Source: Corallium rubrum (taxonomy: Eukaryota; Cnidaria; Anthozoa; Scleralcyonacea; Coralliidae). Taken from it: a DNA stretch of 64,000 nucleotides. The position numbers and the translations under genes were made by a program. The notes beneath the pieces are model-generated. The model searched no databases. It had not been told where the DNA came from and saw only the letters and a program-made list of their open reading frames with translations. Of the stretch, positions 1 through 11,640 are shown in pieces (the first letter of the stretch is position 1; each line of letters opens with the position of its first letter). The DNA is taken from NCBI GenBank assembly GCA_964035015.1, contig OZ035998.1:18164260-18228259 (forward strand), given 5' to 3'.

Positions 1-2690
1 TGACTTGGACTTGACTTGGACTTGACTTGACTTGACTTGACTTGGACTTGACTTGACTTGACTTGACTTGGACTTGACTTGACTTGACTTGGACTTGACT
101 TGACTTGACTTGACTTGACTTGGACTTGACTTGACTTGACTTGACTTGACTTGACTTGACTTGGACTTGACTTGACTTGACTTGACTTGACTTGACTTGA
201 CTTGACTTGACTTGACTTGACTTGGACTTGGACTTGGACTTGACTTGACTTGACTTGGACTTGACTTGACTTGACTTGACTTGACTTGACTTGACTTGAC
301 TTGACTTGACTTGACTTGACTTGACTTGACTTGACTTGACTTGACTTGGACTTGGACTTGACTTGACTTGACTTGACTTGACTTTGACTTGACTTGACTT
401 GACTTGACTTGACTTGACTTGACTTGACTTGACTTGACTTGACTTGACTTGACTTGACTTGACTTGACTTGACTTGACTTGACTTGACTTGACTTGACTT
501 GACTTGACTTGACTTGACTTGACTTGACTTGACTTGACTTGACTTGACTTGACTTGACTTGACTTGACTTGACTTGACTTGGACTTGACTTGACTTGGAC
601 TTGACTTGACTTGACTTGACTTGACTTGGACTTGACTTGGACTTGACTTGACTTGACTTGACTTGACTTGACTTGACTTGGACTTGACTTGACTTGACTT
701 GACTTGACTTGACTTGACTTGACTTGACTTGACTTGACTTGACTTGACTTGACTTGACTTGACTTGACTTGACTTGACTTGACTTGACTTGACTTGGACT
801 TGACTTGACTTGACTTGACTTGACTTGACTTGACTTGACTTGACTTGACTTGACTTGACTTGACTTGACTTGACTTGACTTGACTTGACTTGACTTGACT
901 TGGACTTGACTTGACTTGACTTGACTTGACTTGACTTGACTTGACTTGACTTGACTTGACTTGACTTGACTTGACTTGACTTGACTTGACTTGACTTGAC
1001 TTGACTTGACTTGACTTGACTTGACTTGACTTGACTTGACTTGACTTGACTTGACTTGACTTGGACTTGACTTGACTTGACTTGGACTTGACTTGACTTG
1101 GACTTGGACTTGACTTGACTTGACTTGACTTGACTTGACTTGACTTGACTTGACTTGACTTGACTTGACTTGACTTGACTTGACTTGGACTTGACTTGAC
1201 TTGACTTGACTTGACTTGACTTGACTTGGACTTGGACTTGACTTGACTTGACTTGACTTGGACTTGACTTGACTTGACTTGACTTGACTTGACTTGACTT
1301 GACTTTTGGACTTGGACTTGACTTGACTTGACTTGACTTGACTTGACTTGACTTGATCTTGACTTGACTTTGACTGACTTGACTTGACTTGACTTGACTT
1401 GACTTGACTTGACTTGGACTTGACTTGACTTGACTTGACTTGACTTGACTTGACTTGACTTGACTTGACTTGACTTGACTTGACTTGACTTGACTTGACT
1501 TGACTTGACTTGACTTGACTTGACTTGACTTGACTTGACTTGACTTGACTTGACTTGACTTGACTTGACTTTGACTTGACTTGGACTTGACTTGACTTGA
1601 CTTGACTTGACTTGACTTGACTTGACTTGGACTTGACTTGACTTGACTTGACTTTGGACTTGACTTGACTTGACTTGACTTGACTTGACTTGGACTTGAC
1701 TTGACTTGACTTGACTTGGACTTGACTTGGACTTGACTTGGACTTGACTTGACTTGACTTGACTTGACTTGACTTGACTTGACTTGACTTGACTTGACTT
1801 GACTTGACTTGACTTGACTTGACTTGACTTGGACTTGACTTGACTTGACTTGGACTTGACTTGACTTTGACTTGACTTGACTTGGACTTGACTTGACTTG
1901 ACTTGGACTTGACTTGACTTGACTTGACTTGACTTGACTTGACTTGACTTGACTTGGACTTGACTTGACTTGACTTGACTTGACTTGACTTGACTTGACT
2001 TGACTTGACTTGACTTGACTTGGACTTGGACTTGACTTGACTTGACTTGACTTGACTTGACTTGGACTTGACTTGACTTGACTTGGACTTGACTTGACTT
2101 GACTTGGACTTGGACTTGACTTTGACTTGACTTGACTTGACTTGACTTGACTTGACTTGACTTGACTTGACTTGACTTGACTTGACTTGACTTGACTTGA
2201 CTTGACTTGGACTTGACTTGACTTGGACTTGGACTTGACTTGACTTGACTTGGACTTGACTTGACTTGACTTGACTTGACTTGACTTGACTTGGACTTGG
2301 ACTTGACTTGGACTTCTCTAGACTTGACTTGACTTGACTTGACTTGACTTGACTTGACTTGACTTGACTTGACTTGACTTGACTTGACTTGACTTGACTT
2401 GACTTGACTTGACTTGACTTGGACTTGACTTGACTTGACTTGACTTGACTTGACTTGACTTGACTTGACTGACTTGACTTGACTTGACTTGACTTGACTT
2501 GACTTGGACTTGACTTGACTTGACTTGACTTGGACTTGACTTGACTTGACTTGACTTGACTTGACTTGACTTGGACTTGACTTGACTTGGACTTGACTTG
2601 ACTTGACTTGACTTGACTTGGACTTGACTTGACTTGGACTTGACTTGACTTGGACTTGACTTGACTTGACTTGGACTTGACTTGACTTGA
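1..2690. repeat. (GACTT)n pentanucleotide array
   Basis: The sequence is an almost pure array of the 5-mer GACTT with scattered 6-mer GGACTT variants and rare TTT or short-unit errors. It runs off the left edge of the window, so its full length is unknown. No gene is present in it. Confidence 0.98.
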
Positions 2691-2727
2691 CTTGAATTGA
2701 ATTGAATTGAATTGAATTGAATTGAAT
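2691..2727. repeat. (GAATT)n edge of the pentamer array
   Basis: The GACTT array changes to a short run of GAATT/ATTGA units and then to AT-rich unique sequence. It looks like a mutated variant of the same pentamer. Confidence 0.85.
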
Positions 2728-2730
2728 TAG

Positions 2731-3592
2731 AATGATCTGATATGATTTGATTTGATTTATCCTAGATCTGTAAACCACAAATTACCTTAATAGCTACCCA
2801 TCAGCAGCCAAAGATTTTTTATCACAAATAAGTGGGTTTATTGTTCGTTTTTTTGTAAATCAGAACCTTAAAATAACATTCATATTGGTGTCCCAAATGA
2901 AGTTTTATTCGTATAAGCCGGTTTGTATTATCAACTGCCGCGTTCCGCGTCGAGATAAAGACAAAGACTTCAATATAGCCACCGATTACGTAAGGAAAAA
3001 CGATCTATATGTTTAGTTTATTGTACGGCTACACACCATGTAGCTCTAACGGCCACAAATTGCCAGATTAAATAGTATTTTTGCTATCTAGTTTCTTGGA
3101 CGTTTGGCATGTTGCAGAGCGAACATGTAAGCAAACTAGCAGTCAGACACAGTTCCGAATCTCGACTGAAATTTTCCAAAAACTCCGTTGTTTATAACTT
3201 ATAAGAAACTACTTTTTTGTGTGCAGGAGTTTTATATATTAGTTTAAATGATCAAGAACAAAACCAGAGAAAGAAAAGCAAAAAAAGTTTTAAAATATTT
3301 ACACCAAAACAGTTACGGTATATTCATAACTAATACTTTTTCTGCTAAATTTACGTTATTTTTGACATGCTGTGACGAGTGTGTCAAAAGTGTTCTTTTT
3401 TCCAGATCTTATTATTCCTAATACATGATCTTCTCACGTCTTTCCCTTGTTTTGAATGTTCTTGTACTCTTTTTATACTCTGTAAAATGTTTATATTTTA
3501 ATAAGAAAATAAAATTTGAATTTATTTTATTTTATTCCATATGTTGACAGAAACCTAAAAACTAAGATTTTGAAATCTAAAATCTTTTTTAG
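2731..3592. other. AT-rich non-coding stretch (intron or 5' flank)
   Basis: No supportable open frame. It ends in a T-rich tract and an AG acceptor directly before the FN3 exon, so at least its right part is intron of the host gene. I see no other feature. Confidence 0.6.
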
Positions 3593-3892
3593 TTTTACCC
3601 GACGTGCCTGGAAAGCCGTGGGTGTACAATATAAAATCACAGTCAGCAAGAATTTCTTGGAATGCATCGAAAGATTATCGTGAGAGCCGTCTGGAAGCTT
3701 ATGTAATCTATCTGTCAGATGAATCTGGGAATGTTACGAGGGAACTTAATATTACGTCTGGTTTAAATAATAAGACTCTTACTGTTTCCTTTGCCAATTT
3801 ATTAGAGTTTACAACGTACCATGCCAAGGTTGCAGCGGTGAATGCTATAAAAAAGAGTAACTTTACGGAACATGTACCATTTCTGACTTTGC
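3593..3892 (+). CDS. Host gene exon: fibronectin type III domain
   Basis: A 300-nt open segment (100 codons) bounded by a T-rich tract plus AG at 3591-3592 and a GTAAGT donor at 3893. The reading frame leaves two bases at the 5' edge, so both introns are phase 1, the usual arrangement for modular extracellular domains. The translation has the FN3 pattern: an N-terminal proline, a core Trp in ARISWNAS, a Tyr in YVIYLSD, then LLEFTTYHAKVAAVN, the canonical L-x-x-x-T-x-Y-x-x-x-V-x-A-x-N strand. Several N-glycosylation sequons fit a secreted or cell-surface protein. It may close a previous domain block or belong to the same gene as the Ig exons that follow; no first or last exon is visible. Confidence 0.85.
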
Positions 3893-4842
3893 GTAAGTAT
3901 AAAGTGTATGCTAGCTAATATATTTTATTTTCTCGTACTGTAGTAGATGTACAGCATCACGTCACAGCGTGTAAACGAAAAAAACTACAAAATTTTATTT
4001 GTTTTATCTGACGTTTTCCAAAAAAAAAGAAGAAAAATACGACTTCTTTGGGGGGTTTTCTTTAAATTTAATACATTCCGAAAAAGTACGTTTCTGTTAT
4101 TGGGATGTTTTTTCGAAGGAAAATCATACTTAGGTCGCTGGGTTAGTTTCCTGCAATTTCTTTTTAAAAACCAGCTGAATTAACACGCCTCAAAATCCGG
4201 ACTCTACAAGATCGGTGTTTTTGCATGCGCTTAGTTCCTAGCCGCTGTTCCGGTGGGAGTTGTAAATGGCGATTGAAAAGAATTGATGATATTATAATTT
4301 ATTGAAAGCTTGAATTCGGGTGTAAATTACTTGTTTTATATAACATTAATAATAATTTAATAGTAATAATATAATTTCAAAAAGTAAATTATTTTAATTT
4401 AACCTAGTCTAGTGTGGACAAGAATAATTAATTCATAACAAGGTTCTGACAGCCAACCCATGCGCTGTGTGTTAATTTCTAATACGTTTCTGCAGGGTTA
4501 AGTAAAGTCTTCCCAAAATAGTTGCCACAGCAAGCGAGTGATAAATTCAGTTGTGTTAATAGCGAAGAGGGCATTTATCAAAAGAAAATCACTGATATTG
4601 TAATATGATAAATAGTGCTTTTAAAATTACTTCACTTTTTTTCTATCAAGTTACTTTACTTTAATTGTAAAATTCTACTGTATAAAACGTCAGGCGAAAG
4701 TTATGGTATGAAGTATTATAAGGCTGCCAGTCACAAGTCAAACAATACCAAAACCCTATAAAAACATTTCCTATGCAAACCGTGAAATTCCCAAAGCACC
4801 CGAGTTGTCTTAATCTGCTATTTCTTTGTTTGTTTTTGCCAG
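3893..4842 (+). other. Intron between FN3 and first Ig exon
   Basis: AT-rich sequence starting with a GTAAGT donor and ending in a pyrimidine tract plus AG at 4841-4842. Short open frames here have no recognisable content. Confidence 0.7.
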
Positions 4843-5196
4843 TCCGAGCTACAATGTCAGTAAGCCAATCAAAAATTTTAAAAGTGAAGGAAAATCAAAA
4901 GAACATAAGCATCGCCTGTACTGGAAGGAGTTACCCAACGCCTTACGTTACATGGAAGAAAAATGGAACCGAATTGACTAGAATCAATTCAACAGAAACT
5001 GCGAATCGTTCTACCATTTATCAGTTAGTCGTGGAATCTAAAGAAGACAACAAGACTCGATCAACGTTAGAAGTTACAAGTACATTGTTTTTAAGACCAG
5101 ATGCAATAAAATTCCAAGATTATGGAAACTATACATGTGAAGTTTTAAACATCAACGAAAGCAACGTTCCTCTTAGAAAAGGAGTTGAAATTCTTT
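4843..5196 (+). CDS. Host gene exon: Ig domain 1
   Basis: A 354-nt exon (118 codons, phase 1-1) between an AG acceptor at 4841-4842 and a GTAAGT donor at 5197. It encodes an I-set/C2-like Ig domain: the first Cys in ISIACTG, the core Trp in PYVTWKKNGTEL, and the second Cys in FQDYGNYTCEV (the D-x-G-x-Y-x-C motif). It closely resembles the Ig exon at 49074 in length, loop positions and the F-K/Q-D-x-G-N-Y ending, so the two probably arose by exon-block duplication. Extracellular recognition or adhesion is the likely role, inferred from domain type only. Confidence 0.9.
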
Positions 5197-5243
5197 GTAA
5201 GTGTGCACCTTTATTTTTACTATCTGGAGGTTGTACGTTTACC

Positions 5244-5381
<138 letters not shown>

Positions 5382-5410
5382 GTTGACTGTGTCTGTCTGT
5401 CGCTGACTGT

Positions 5411-6227
5411 GTACATGATATCTCACGCGTTTTTATGAAACATTTTGGACTGGTTTTCCATACACCAATGCCAATTCATAAATGTTTGTTGAATTAAGTT
5501 GAAAATTGGATGGGCATTTTATTACGCTTGTTATCCTTATTTTATGCAAATCCAAATCACAAAAAACTGTACTAACAGAAATGCTTGTCAAGTTTATTGT
5601 TTTCATAAAAGAGCGGACATGGACCGATGAAACATGCAACCATTACTTTTTTTTTATTTGTTCCAAGCGCGGCGTAATGTTCCTTAGACGCTAACTGACA
5701 GGACGAAGCAAATCTGGCATTGAGTTTATTTATTTGTATATATTTATGGGTGAATGTACATTGACGTGGCGAAGATTGTTGGGCACTAGTAATATTGAGC
5801 AACAGAAATTGATTAGTAGACTTCAGAGTTTAAATTATTTCAATGGTGATAAAATAAACCGTCGTTTTGCAAAATTATTTGTAAAACGTTTCTTTTTGAC
5901 AAATTTGAAATTTTTGTTCAAAAATTCGTACGAGGTCTCAAGCGAGATTTAATCACTAATTGCCCATAATGTCTCGGTGTAACTTTGTAATACTATTATT
6001 AGAGAGTACGCAGGAGCATGCGCATCAGCTGCTTGTGTTCTCCCAGAAGGAAGACTTTTATGATATGCAGGTGAATGACCAGTTATGTTAGCCTTGGAGT
6101 GCTATTATAGCTATGTTTAACCTGACGTAGGTGGAACACAGATGTCTACTTTTCAGCACTCGCAGGCATGGTATTTTATGTTTTTCTCGTGCGTGTTAAA
6201 CGTTTTTAACTTAAACTTCTTAGTTAT
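5411..6227. other. Intron sequence, nothing recognised
   Basis: Unique AT-rich intron. Short open frames in both strands show no family resemblance. Confidence 0.5.
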
Positions 6228-6788
6228 TTTATTTTATTTTATGTTATGTTATGTTATGTTATGTTATGTTATGTTATGTTATGTCATGTCATGTCATGTC
6301 ATGTCATGTCATGTCATGTCATGTCATGTCATGTCATGTCATGTCATGTCATGTCATGTCATGTCATGTCATGTCATTTTATTTTATTTTATTTTATTTT
6401 ATGTTATTTTAGTTTATTTTAGTTTATTTTAGTTTAGTTTATTTCATTTCATTTCATTTCATTTCATTTCATTTCATTTCATTTCATTTCATTTCATTTC
6501 ATTTCATTTCATTTCATTTCATTTCATTTCATTTCATTTCATTTCATTTCATTTCATTTCATTTCATTTCATTTCATTTCATTTCATTTCATTTCATTTC
6601 ATTTCATTTCATTTCATTTCATTTCATTTCATTTCATTTCATTTCATTTCATTTCATTTCATTTCATTTCATTTCATTTCATTTCATTTCATTTCATTTC
6701 ATTTCATTTCATTTCATTTTATTTTATTTTATTTTATTTTATTTTATTTTATTTTATTTTATTTTATTTTATTTTATTTTATTTTATT
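6228..6788. repeat. Compound pentanucleotide array (ATTTT, ATGTT, ATGTC, ATTTC)
   Basis: Blocks of pentamers follow each other: ATTTT, ATGTT, ATGTC, ATTTT/AGTTT, a long ATTTC block, then ATTTT. Each differs by one base from its neighbour, so the array grew by slippage with spreading point changes. It abuts, in the minus orientation, what looks like the 3' end of a LINE; the (TAAAA)n-like tail of that LINE is a plausible seed. Confidence 0.95.
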
Positions 6789-7270
6789 AACTTCGCCATT
6801 TATAACATAGAAATAAACATATAAATAACAGCAAGTTTAACAATGGCAGGGGAACCACAACAGCGTTAGTCAATTACTGTGGGCCCTAAACATACAAAGG
6901 ATATAGAGAGATAACTATGAACAATAAAATTACAGCACATTATAAGTATTACATAATTACATACAACAAGAAATTGGGTCAGTGAGACTCCGAACAGAGT
7001 TGCATTTGAGACAAATTGTTTTAAACGTGCGAGGGTCTTCACAGTTATAAGAAGTTACCAACGATAAAAAATAATACTTAAGCATAACTGATTTAAATAA
7101 AGAAAGAGTATCTGTGTTAAGGTCAAGTTTGTCTGCAACAGAGTTCCAAATTCGGCAAGTTCTGATGATGTAGTTTTAATACGGTTGTGTAAATAGGCGA
7201 TTACTTTAAATATCAAATTTATTTCTGTTTGTGGCAGTGATGAGAATGAGGAATCAACCACTAAGAAAAC
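6789..7270 (-). mobile_element. LINE-like 3' remnant (degenerate)
   Basis: Read on the minus strand this resembles the remnant at 51655-52060. Both hold a 'GGGCC..CAGTAATTG..' block followed toward the array by a TAAAA-rich tail, and both contain a degenerate coding stretch with the shared pattern D-P-R-T-x-K-x-I-C-L-K-C-N near residues R-S-L. The shared coding plus tail suggests the 3' end of one non-LTR retrotransposon family. Assignment to a clade is not possible by eye. Confidence 0.5.
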
Positions 7271-7727
7271 ACTACAGTTTTATTTTCACCAAGTTGAGAA
7301 TGCTTAGATTTTTGGGAAGTTCGGCACCAGTTTTAGATAAAGGAATGATAAGTGTAATCCGACAACGATAATATAATAATAAAGTCACGATAAGGATGAC
7401 AAACGATAATATAAGATGAGGGGTTGTGCTCTTTATAATAGTCGAAAACTGCGGAAATATTTGCATAATTTATGGATATGTATAGCTATTGAAAAAGATT
7501 CTCAAACTACTTCTAAGTACTCTAATTTTTATTGAATACAGCTTCTTATCAATTATGATTCCTTTTTTTATTCGATTTAATCAAAGGTTGATATCGAAAA
7601 TGAGGTTACACAACACGCAGATTTGGTACACAGTTTGAACGCTGGCTGCAATAGATGTAAATGCTTCAGGCCAATAAGAACTTAAGAGTAATGGTTTTTG
7701 TATACATTTTCCCTTTTTTTTAAACAG
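7271..7727. other. Intron sequence, nothing recognised
   Basis: AT-rich sequence ending in a long T-rich tract and AG at 7726-7727, the acceptor for the next Ig exon. Confidence 0.5.
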
Positions 7728-8006
7728 TCCCTCCTCGACTATTGAAAAAGCCAGAAAGTCGAACAATGTTGGAGGGTGAGAATATTTCTCTGACTTGTCG
7801 TGCCGAAGGCCCACCTCCACCAGCCATTACGTGGTATATTGTAGGAGAAGGCGTTACAATGAAGAATACAACTGACGAAAATGGAACCCTTTCAAAACTG
7901 TTTCTTACAAATGTAAAAAGTACTGGCCGATACAACTTTACTGTAACTTGTAGGGCGATAAGTAAAGGAGGAGAGACCAACGCAAGTGCGGTTGTCGAAC
8001 TTTATG
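7728..8006 (+). CDS. Host gene exon: Ig domain 2
   Basis: A 279-nt exon (93 codons, phase 1-1) with an AG acceptor at 7726-7727 and a GTAAGA donor at 8007. The translation is a typical Ig fold: LEGENISLTCRAEGPPPPAI, core Trp in TWYI, and the second Cys in YNFTVTCRAIS. The usual D-x-G-x-Y before the second Cys is replaced by STGRYNFTVTC, a common variant. Proline-rich linker residues at the start (PPRLLKKPES) resemble inter-Ig linkers of cell-adhesion receptors. Confidence 0.88.
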
Positions 8007-8212
8007 GTAAGAATTTTTATAACTATATTATAAATTAATTATAAGTACTTCTGCTTCTTTTGACATATCAAACGTTCGTGACCCGAATAAATACTTCCAC
8101 AAGCGAATAAAGTTTTATGGAACATGACAATCGAAACTGAAAATAAATATAACTACCGTTTTCTGAATGAACCACTGACCTCAATGAACATGTACATTCA
8201 ACCACCAGAAAT

Positions 8213-8340
8213 TAATAGCTTTCTATAACGAAATCTATTTTATTTTTGTGACATTCTGTACCAAATTCTGACGAATTGAGAGCGCTTTACCCAAATGACC
8301 CTGCAAACATAAACGAAGACCTTAACCTAAGTTTTTTAAA
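8213..8340. repeat. Diverged direct repeat, copy 1
   Basis: The segment with ATTTTATTTTTGTGACATTC ... GACGAATTGAGA ... AAATGACCCTGCAA ... AAGACCTTAA recurs in diverged form at about 9178-9305. The fold-back element at 8729-9139 lies between the two copies. Confidence 0.55.
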
Positions 8341-8383
8341 AGGTTTTAAGTTTTTCCGTAAAGATTATATTTCGGTATAATAC

Positions 8384-8520
8384 ATTATTTATAGATCGAT
8401 CCTGCGTTCGGGAAATTCGAGAAAACATTGCCACCCCAAACGTATATATTCCTTGGATTTCCCTCAGGGTAATATTTCACCGAATTCCATCGAACTCACT
8501 TCGGATCTATAAATGATAAC
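8384..8520. mobile_element. Short MITE-like inverted repeat
   Basis: About 14-bp near-perfect inverted ends (ATTATTTATAGATC at 8384 and its complement GATCTATAAATGAT at 8505-8518) enclose about 110 bp. The size and terminal symmetry suit a MITE; there is no coding capacity. Confidence 0.4.
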
Positions 8521-8728
8521 AATATATATTTTAATACGGCCCTTTTTTCTACTTTAACAATGGTTGTGCAGTGCAATTTTTGCTGCCGACGTAGGAGGCA
8601 GCCATACTAATCGTGTCTCCATCTAGATTCAGGATTTCTGTTTGTCGGTGCGCCAACAGTAGTATATCAAGGGTTGCGTTCACGAGCATGGCATGTTGTT
8701 TACTTTGCCATACTTGTCTGTCACGAAA

Positions 8729-9139
8729 CACAAACCAATAATAGTTGTGAATTTTAAAATAAGACCAGCGGGCTTCACTCGGGGGGACTCAAGTACAAAG
8801 CGTTTTATTTTCTTCGAAATCTTTTTTTGCAGTTTAATTCCGAGATAAATTTCTAGCAAAACGGTGTCAGCGTTTTTTGATATGTTTTGCTGATTTTATT
8901 GACGACCAATGTTGAAAATAATGTTTTTTGACCAACATTCGGAGAAAATAAGTCATATAAACCGAAAGCAGACAATCAATAAAAAAAACAAAAACACTAA
9001 CACCTTTTTGTTGGAAATTTATCTCGGAATCGAACTGCGAAAACTTTTTTCGAACAAAATGAAACGCTTTGTTCTTAAGTCGCCCCGAGTGAAGCCCTCT
9101 GGTTTTACTTGAAAAATATGCAACTATTATTGGTTTGTG
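8729..9139. mobile_element. Fold-back element with ~135-bp arms
   Basis: The left arm starts CACAAACCAATAATAGTTG (8729) and the right arm ends with its exact complement (9121-9139). The imperfect complementarity continues inward for about 135 bp, including the GGGCTTCACTCGGGG / CCCCGAGTGAAGCCC block. It has no coding capacity, so it is a long-TIR, non-autonomous DNA element or a fold-back transposon. Confidence 0.8.
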
Positions 9140-9177
9140 TTTATCGCAAAATCAAATACAACATTGTATTCTAGAAA

Positions 9178-9305
9178 TTAGTACCTTTCTAACGATATAT
9201 ATTTTATTTTTGTAAAAATTAAAATTTGCATAAATTATGACGAATTGAAATACAGCTTTATCGAAATGACACTGCAAGCCTTAAGGAAGACCTTAAGGTT
9301 ATCGT
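9178..9305. repeat. Diverged direct repeat, copy 2
   Basis: Diverged copy of 8213-8340; the shared anchors are ATTTTATTTTTGT, TGACGAATTGA, AAATGACxCTGCAA and GAAGACCTTAA. Confidence 0.55.
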
Positions 9306-9923
9306 ATATCTTCACAGGCGAATTTTTCCGAGAAAAAAAAATTTGGAACACGTTAAAGTTTCATGCTAATGTTTTTATACAAAAAAAGTTAATAGAAACG
9401 AGTAAATAGTGACAGAGAAATTACGATACAATGTTTTTGAAAGGCGTACTAAAGGAGTAATGGTCAAAATAATATATTAGGAGTCATTGACCCCTTTCCA
9501 GTTTATTATATTTTTAAACAATTTAGCCTACTTCCATTGTTATAATTTCACAGGATTGTCCTTCGTAGGTTTCGGTATATTACAATTTGAGAACTGAATT
9601 TCTTCGAAAGATCAGTTTTTTTCTGCAGCGTGTTTTGTTTATATCTCATCCAGACCGTGAGCCGACTAAGTTTGAGTTTTTGCTCCTTTTGCTGAACTCG
9701 TGCATGTGAACGACGACCGCATCGGAATAAAGACTGTTACTAATACCTTATAACTGGTATCAAACAACAAGGTGATTGGTGATCGATATGACGTCAAAGA
9801 TAAAGGAATACCCATGCATTCTCCTAAAAACGCGCGGTCATGGTTCAAGAGGATCCAAGAAGTCTTCGCTGATAAATCCTTTGCTTGATCTCGAAATTCA
9901 TAATTTTCTTTACTTTTACTAAG

Positions 9924-10053
9924 TTAATTCTAGTGAGAAATATTATTGCCCAGCATACTGCTTTAAACTAAACCATAACACAAAATAAATTATTTTGTGT
10001 TATGGTTTTGTTTAAAGCAGTATGCTGGGCAATAGTCTCTCTCACTAGAATTA
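9924..10053. mobile_element. Near-perfect 130-bp palindrome (hairpin MITE)
   Basis: The left arm begins TTAATTCTAGTGAGA and contains GCCCAGCATACTGCTTTAAA; the right arm repeats this in reverse complement and ends CTCACTAGAATTA. There is almost no spacer (an AATAAATTATT centre). Copies like this form strong hairpins and usually derive from MITEs or recent inverted duplications. Confidence 0.85.
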
Positions 10054-10323
10054 GATTTCCGCCTGCCGGTTCATCTATTGCGACGATTTTGCTAGATGAT
10101 AGTTAGATGACAACCCTTTCAGAAGAAAATATAACTTCAAAGGGTTTAGTTGACTTAATGACATTTTTATATAGTGTTCATCATGATTTGTATTCTTTAG
10201 AAAACGTTTCTGGGTATGCGTATTAGGCATTAGATATTACCACTATAGAAATTACTACTTTTGCATACCTTTGCGTGTCGACAGTTAATACTTGGTTTCT
10301 CTCTATTTTTTTTCCCTCCTCAG

Positions 10324-10593
10324 TAAAGCCAAGGATTATCAATTTGACAAAGAGCTTCACTGAAATTTTGTATCGTAACGTAACTTTGAAGTGCGAGATA
10401 TTGGCGAATCCTTCTCCTCAAGTGTGGTGGACCAAAGATGGCAACTTTTCACACAAGCACAACATTGGCTTTAAAAATGGGAACAAGACTCTTATTATCA
10501 CGCGTGCTGAACTTAACAATATTGGAGACTATTCGTGTTTTGCAAGAAACAATTTATCAGCCACTAACAAAAGCCTACATTTGAGTTTAAAAG
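10324..10593 (+). CDS. Host gene exon: Ig domain 3
   Basis: A 270-nt exon (90 codons, phase 1-1) with a T/C-rich tract and AG at 10322-10323 and a GTAAGA donor at 10594. I-set Ig signature: first Cys in NVTLKCEILANPSP, core Trp in QVWWTKDG, then L-x-I-T-x-A-x-L-x-x-I-G-D-Y-S-C-x-A-x-N. It resembles the exon at 51115 (both end with Y-S-C-F-A-R-N). This is the last host exon before the Polinton insertion; the insertion lies in the intron that starts here. Confidence 0.92.
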
Positions 10594-11135
10594 GTAAGAC
10601 ATACATAGTTCTACAGGGTTTGGAGTAATATTTAACTTCAAGTCAGTTTGTTATACGTCATTTCTAAGTTCTATAGACCAATTGCGTGAACACCAGAATT
10701 CAACATTATACACGCATAGCATCGAATTTAGAATTCTAGGCTAGATATAGAGGCTATGGACAATGAGTATTAATCTGAATAGAATTCAAAAGAATGCAGT
10801 TGAGGCTATGCGTGTGTAATGATGTACTGTGGCATTTATGTAATTGGTATATATGTGCCGTAAATTTCGTGAAGGAAGTTCGTGGTCAGACAACTTCGTT
10901 TCCAGGCCATTTTTCCTACAATGGCTCTGGCATCAGCGCGTCGATTTTATAATCCGATTGGCCGGTTTTTAAGTCGATTACTTCGGCTATATAGAGTAAA
11001 ATTTCTTCATTAAAATATCGATAATCGCGTCTTCTCGGAGTTTATCACGTTAGATAAATGTGCTTGTTTATTATATTTACACAAATGTATATGGGATAGT
11101 TGGATACTTATAAAATTTTCATGATTGGAATATTG
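10594..11135. other. Host intron 5' of the Polinton insertion
   Basis: Starts with a GTAAGA donor. It contains one small inverted-repeat element (10704-10821) and otherwise nothing recognised. Confidence 0.6.
10704..10821. mobile_element. 118-bp MITE-like inverted repeat
   Basis: 17-bp perfect inverted ends (CATTATACACGCATAGC and its complement) enclose 84 bp, with no coding capacity. Confidence 0.6.
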
Positions 11136-11141
11136 CTAGCC
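11136..11141. repeat. Target site duplication of outer Polinton, left (CTAGCC)
   Basis: CTAGCC directly precedes the first base of the left TIR (AGTAGTATAGG) and recurs directly after the right TIR at 47118-47123. Six-bp duplications are characteristic of Polinton integrases. Confidence 0.93.
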
Positions 11142-11463
11142 AGTAGTATAGGATATGGGGGTACCAGGCCACTTTTTTTTAGCACTACCAGCAGGAATAC
11201 TTCTCCTCTTCAAGACGTAGACGATATTTTTGTCCACTCCCAGGGATGTTTTTGGTTGACCGCATGCATCACCTTTCCCTAGCAACCACATTTCAAATAA
11301 CAAGGCCAGCTCAATTTCAGATCAACAGACCGAAAATTTGCTAGCCACATTAATTAAGTCTTCACAGAATTCGACATAAATTTTTTAAACACTTTTACAA
11401 ACTCCCAGTAACGGAGAACTTCCTCATTCTACTCCGTAGACAAGTGTCACGTGACACTAATGC

Positions 11464-11578
11464 TGACATTCCATTGAGCGTTAGCAACCCGAACTTTTTC
11501 AAGCTACGTTTATTTTTTATTTTATTTTTTCAACGCAACTTAAAAAAGTTGGGGTTGCTAGCGCTCAATGGAATGTTG
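11464..11578. repeat. Hairpin inside the TIR
   Basis: ACATTCCATTGAGCGTTAGC is followed about 70 bp later by its near-complement GCTAGCGCTCAATGGAATGT, with an AT-rich centre. The same hairpin occurs in the right TIR at about 46681-46797, so it was present before or spread by TIR homogenisation. Confidence 0.75.
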
Positions 11579-11640
11579 TTTACATGGATACGGATAATGG
11601 CCGTTTATAGTTGCTGCTCACTATAGAGAAGAAGACTAGA

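Noticed and set aside
1..2690. Possible CRISPR or telomeric array
   Set aside because: The 5-bp unit has no spacers and is not a known telomere repeat; it is a simple microsatellite.
4773..4842. Apparent signal peptide upstream of the first Ig exon
   Set aside because: The hydrophobic stretch is the translation of the T-rich polypyrimidine tract of the splice acceptor; an AG at 4841-4842 followed by a phase-1 exon explains it better.
11100..11282. 60-codon frame at the left Polinton boundary
   Set aside because: It spans the target duplication and TIR, so it is not older than the insertion and shows no conserved content.
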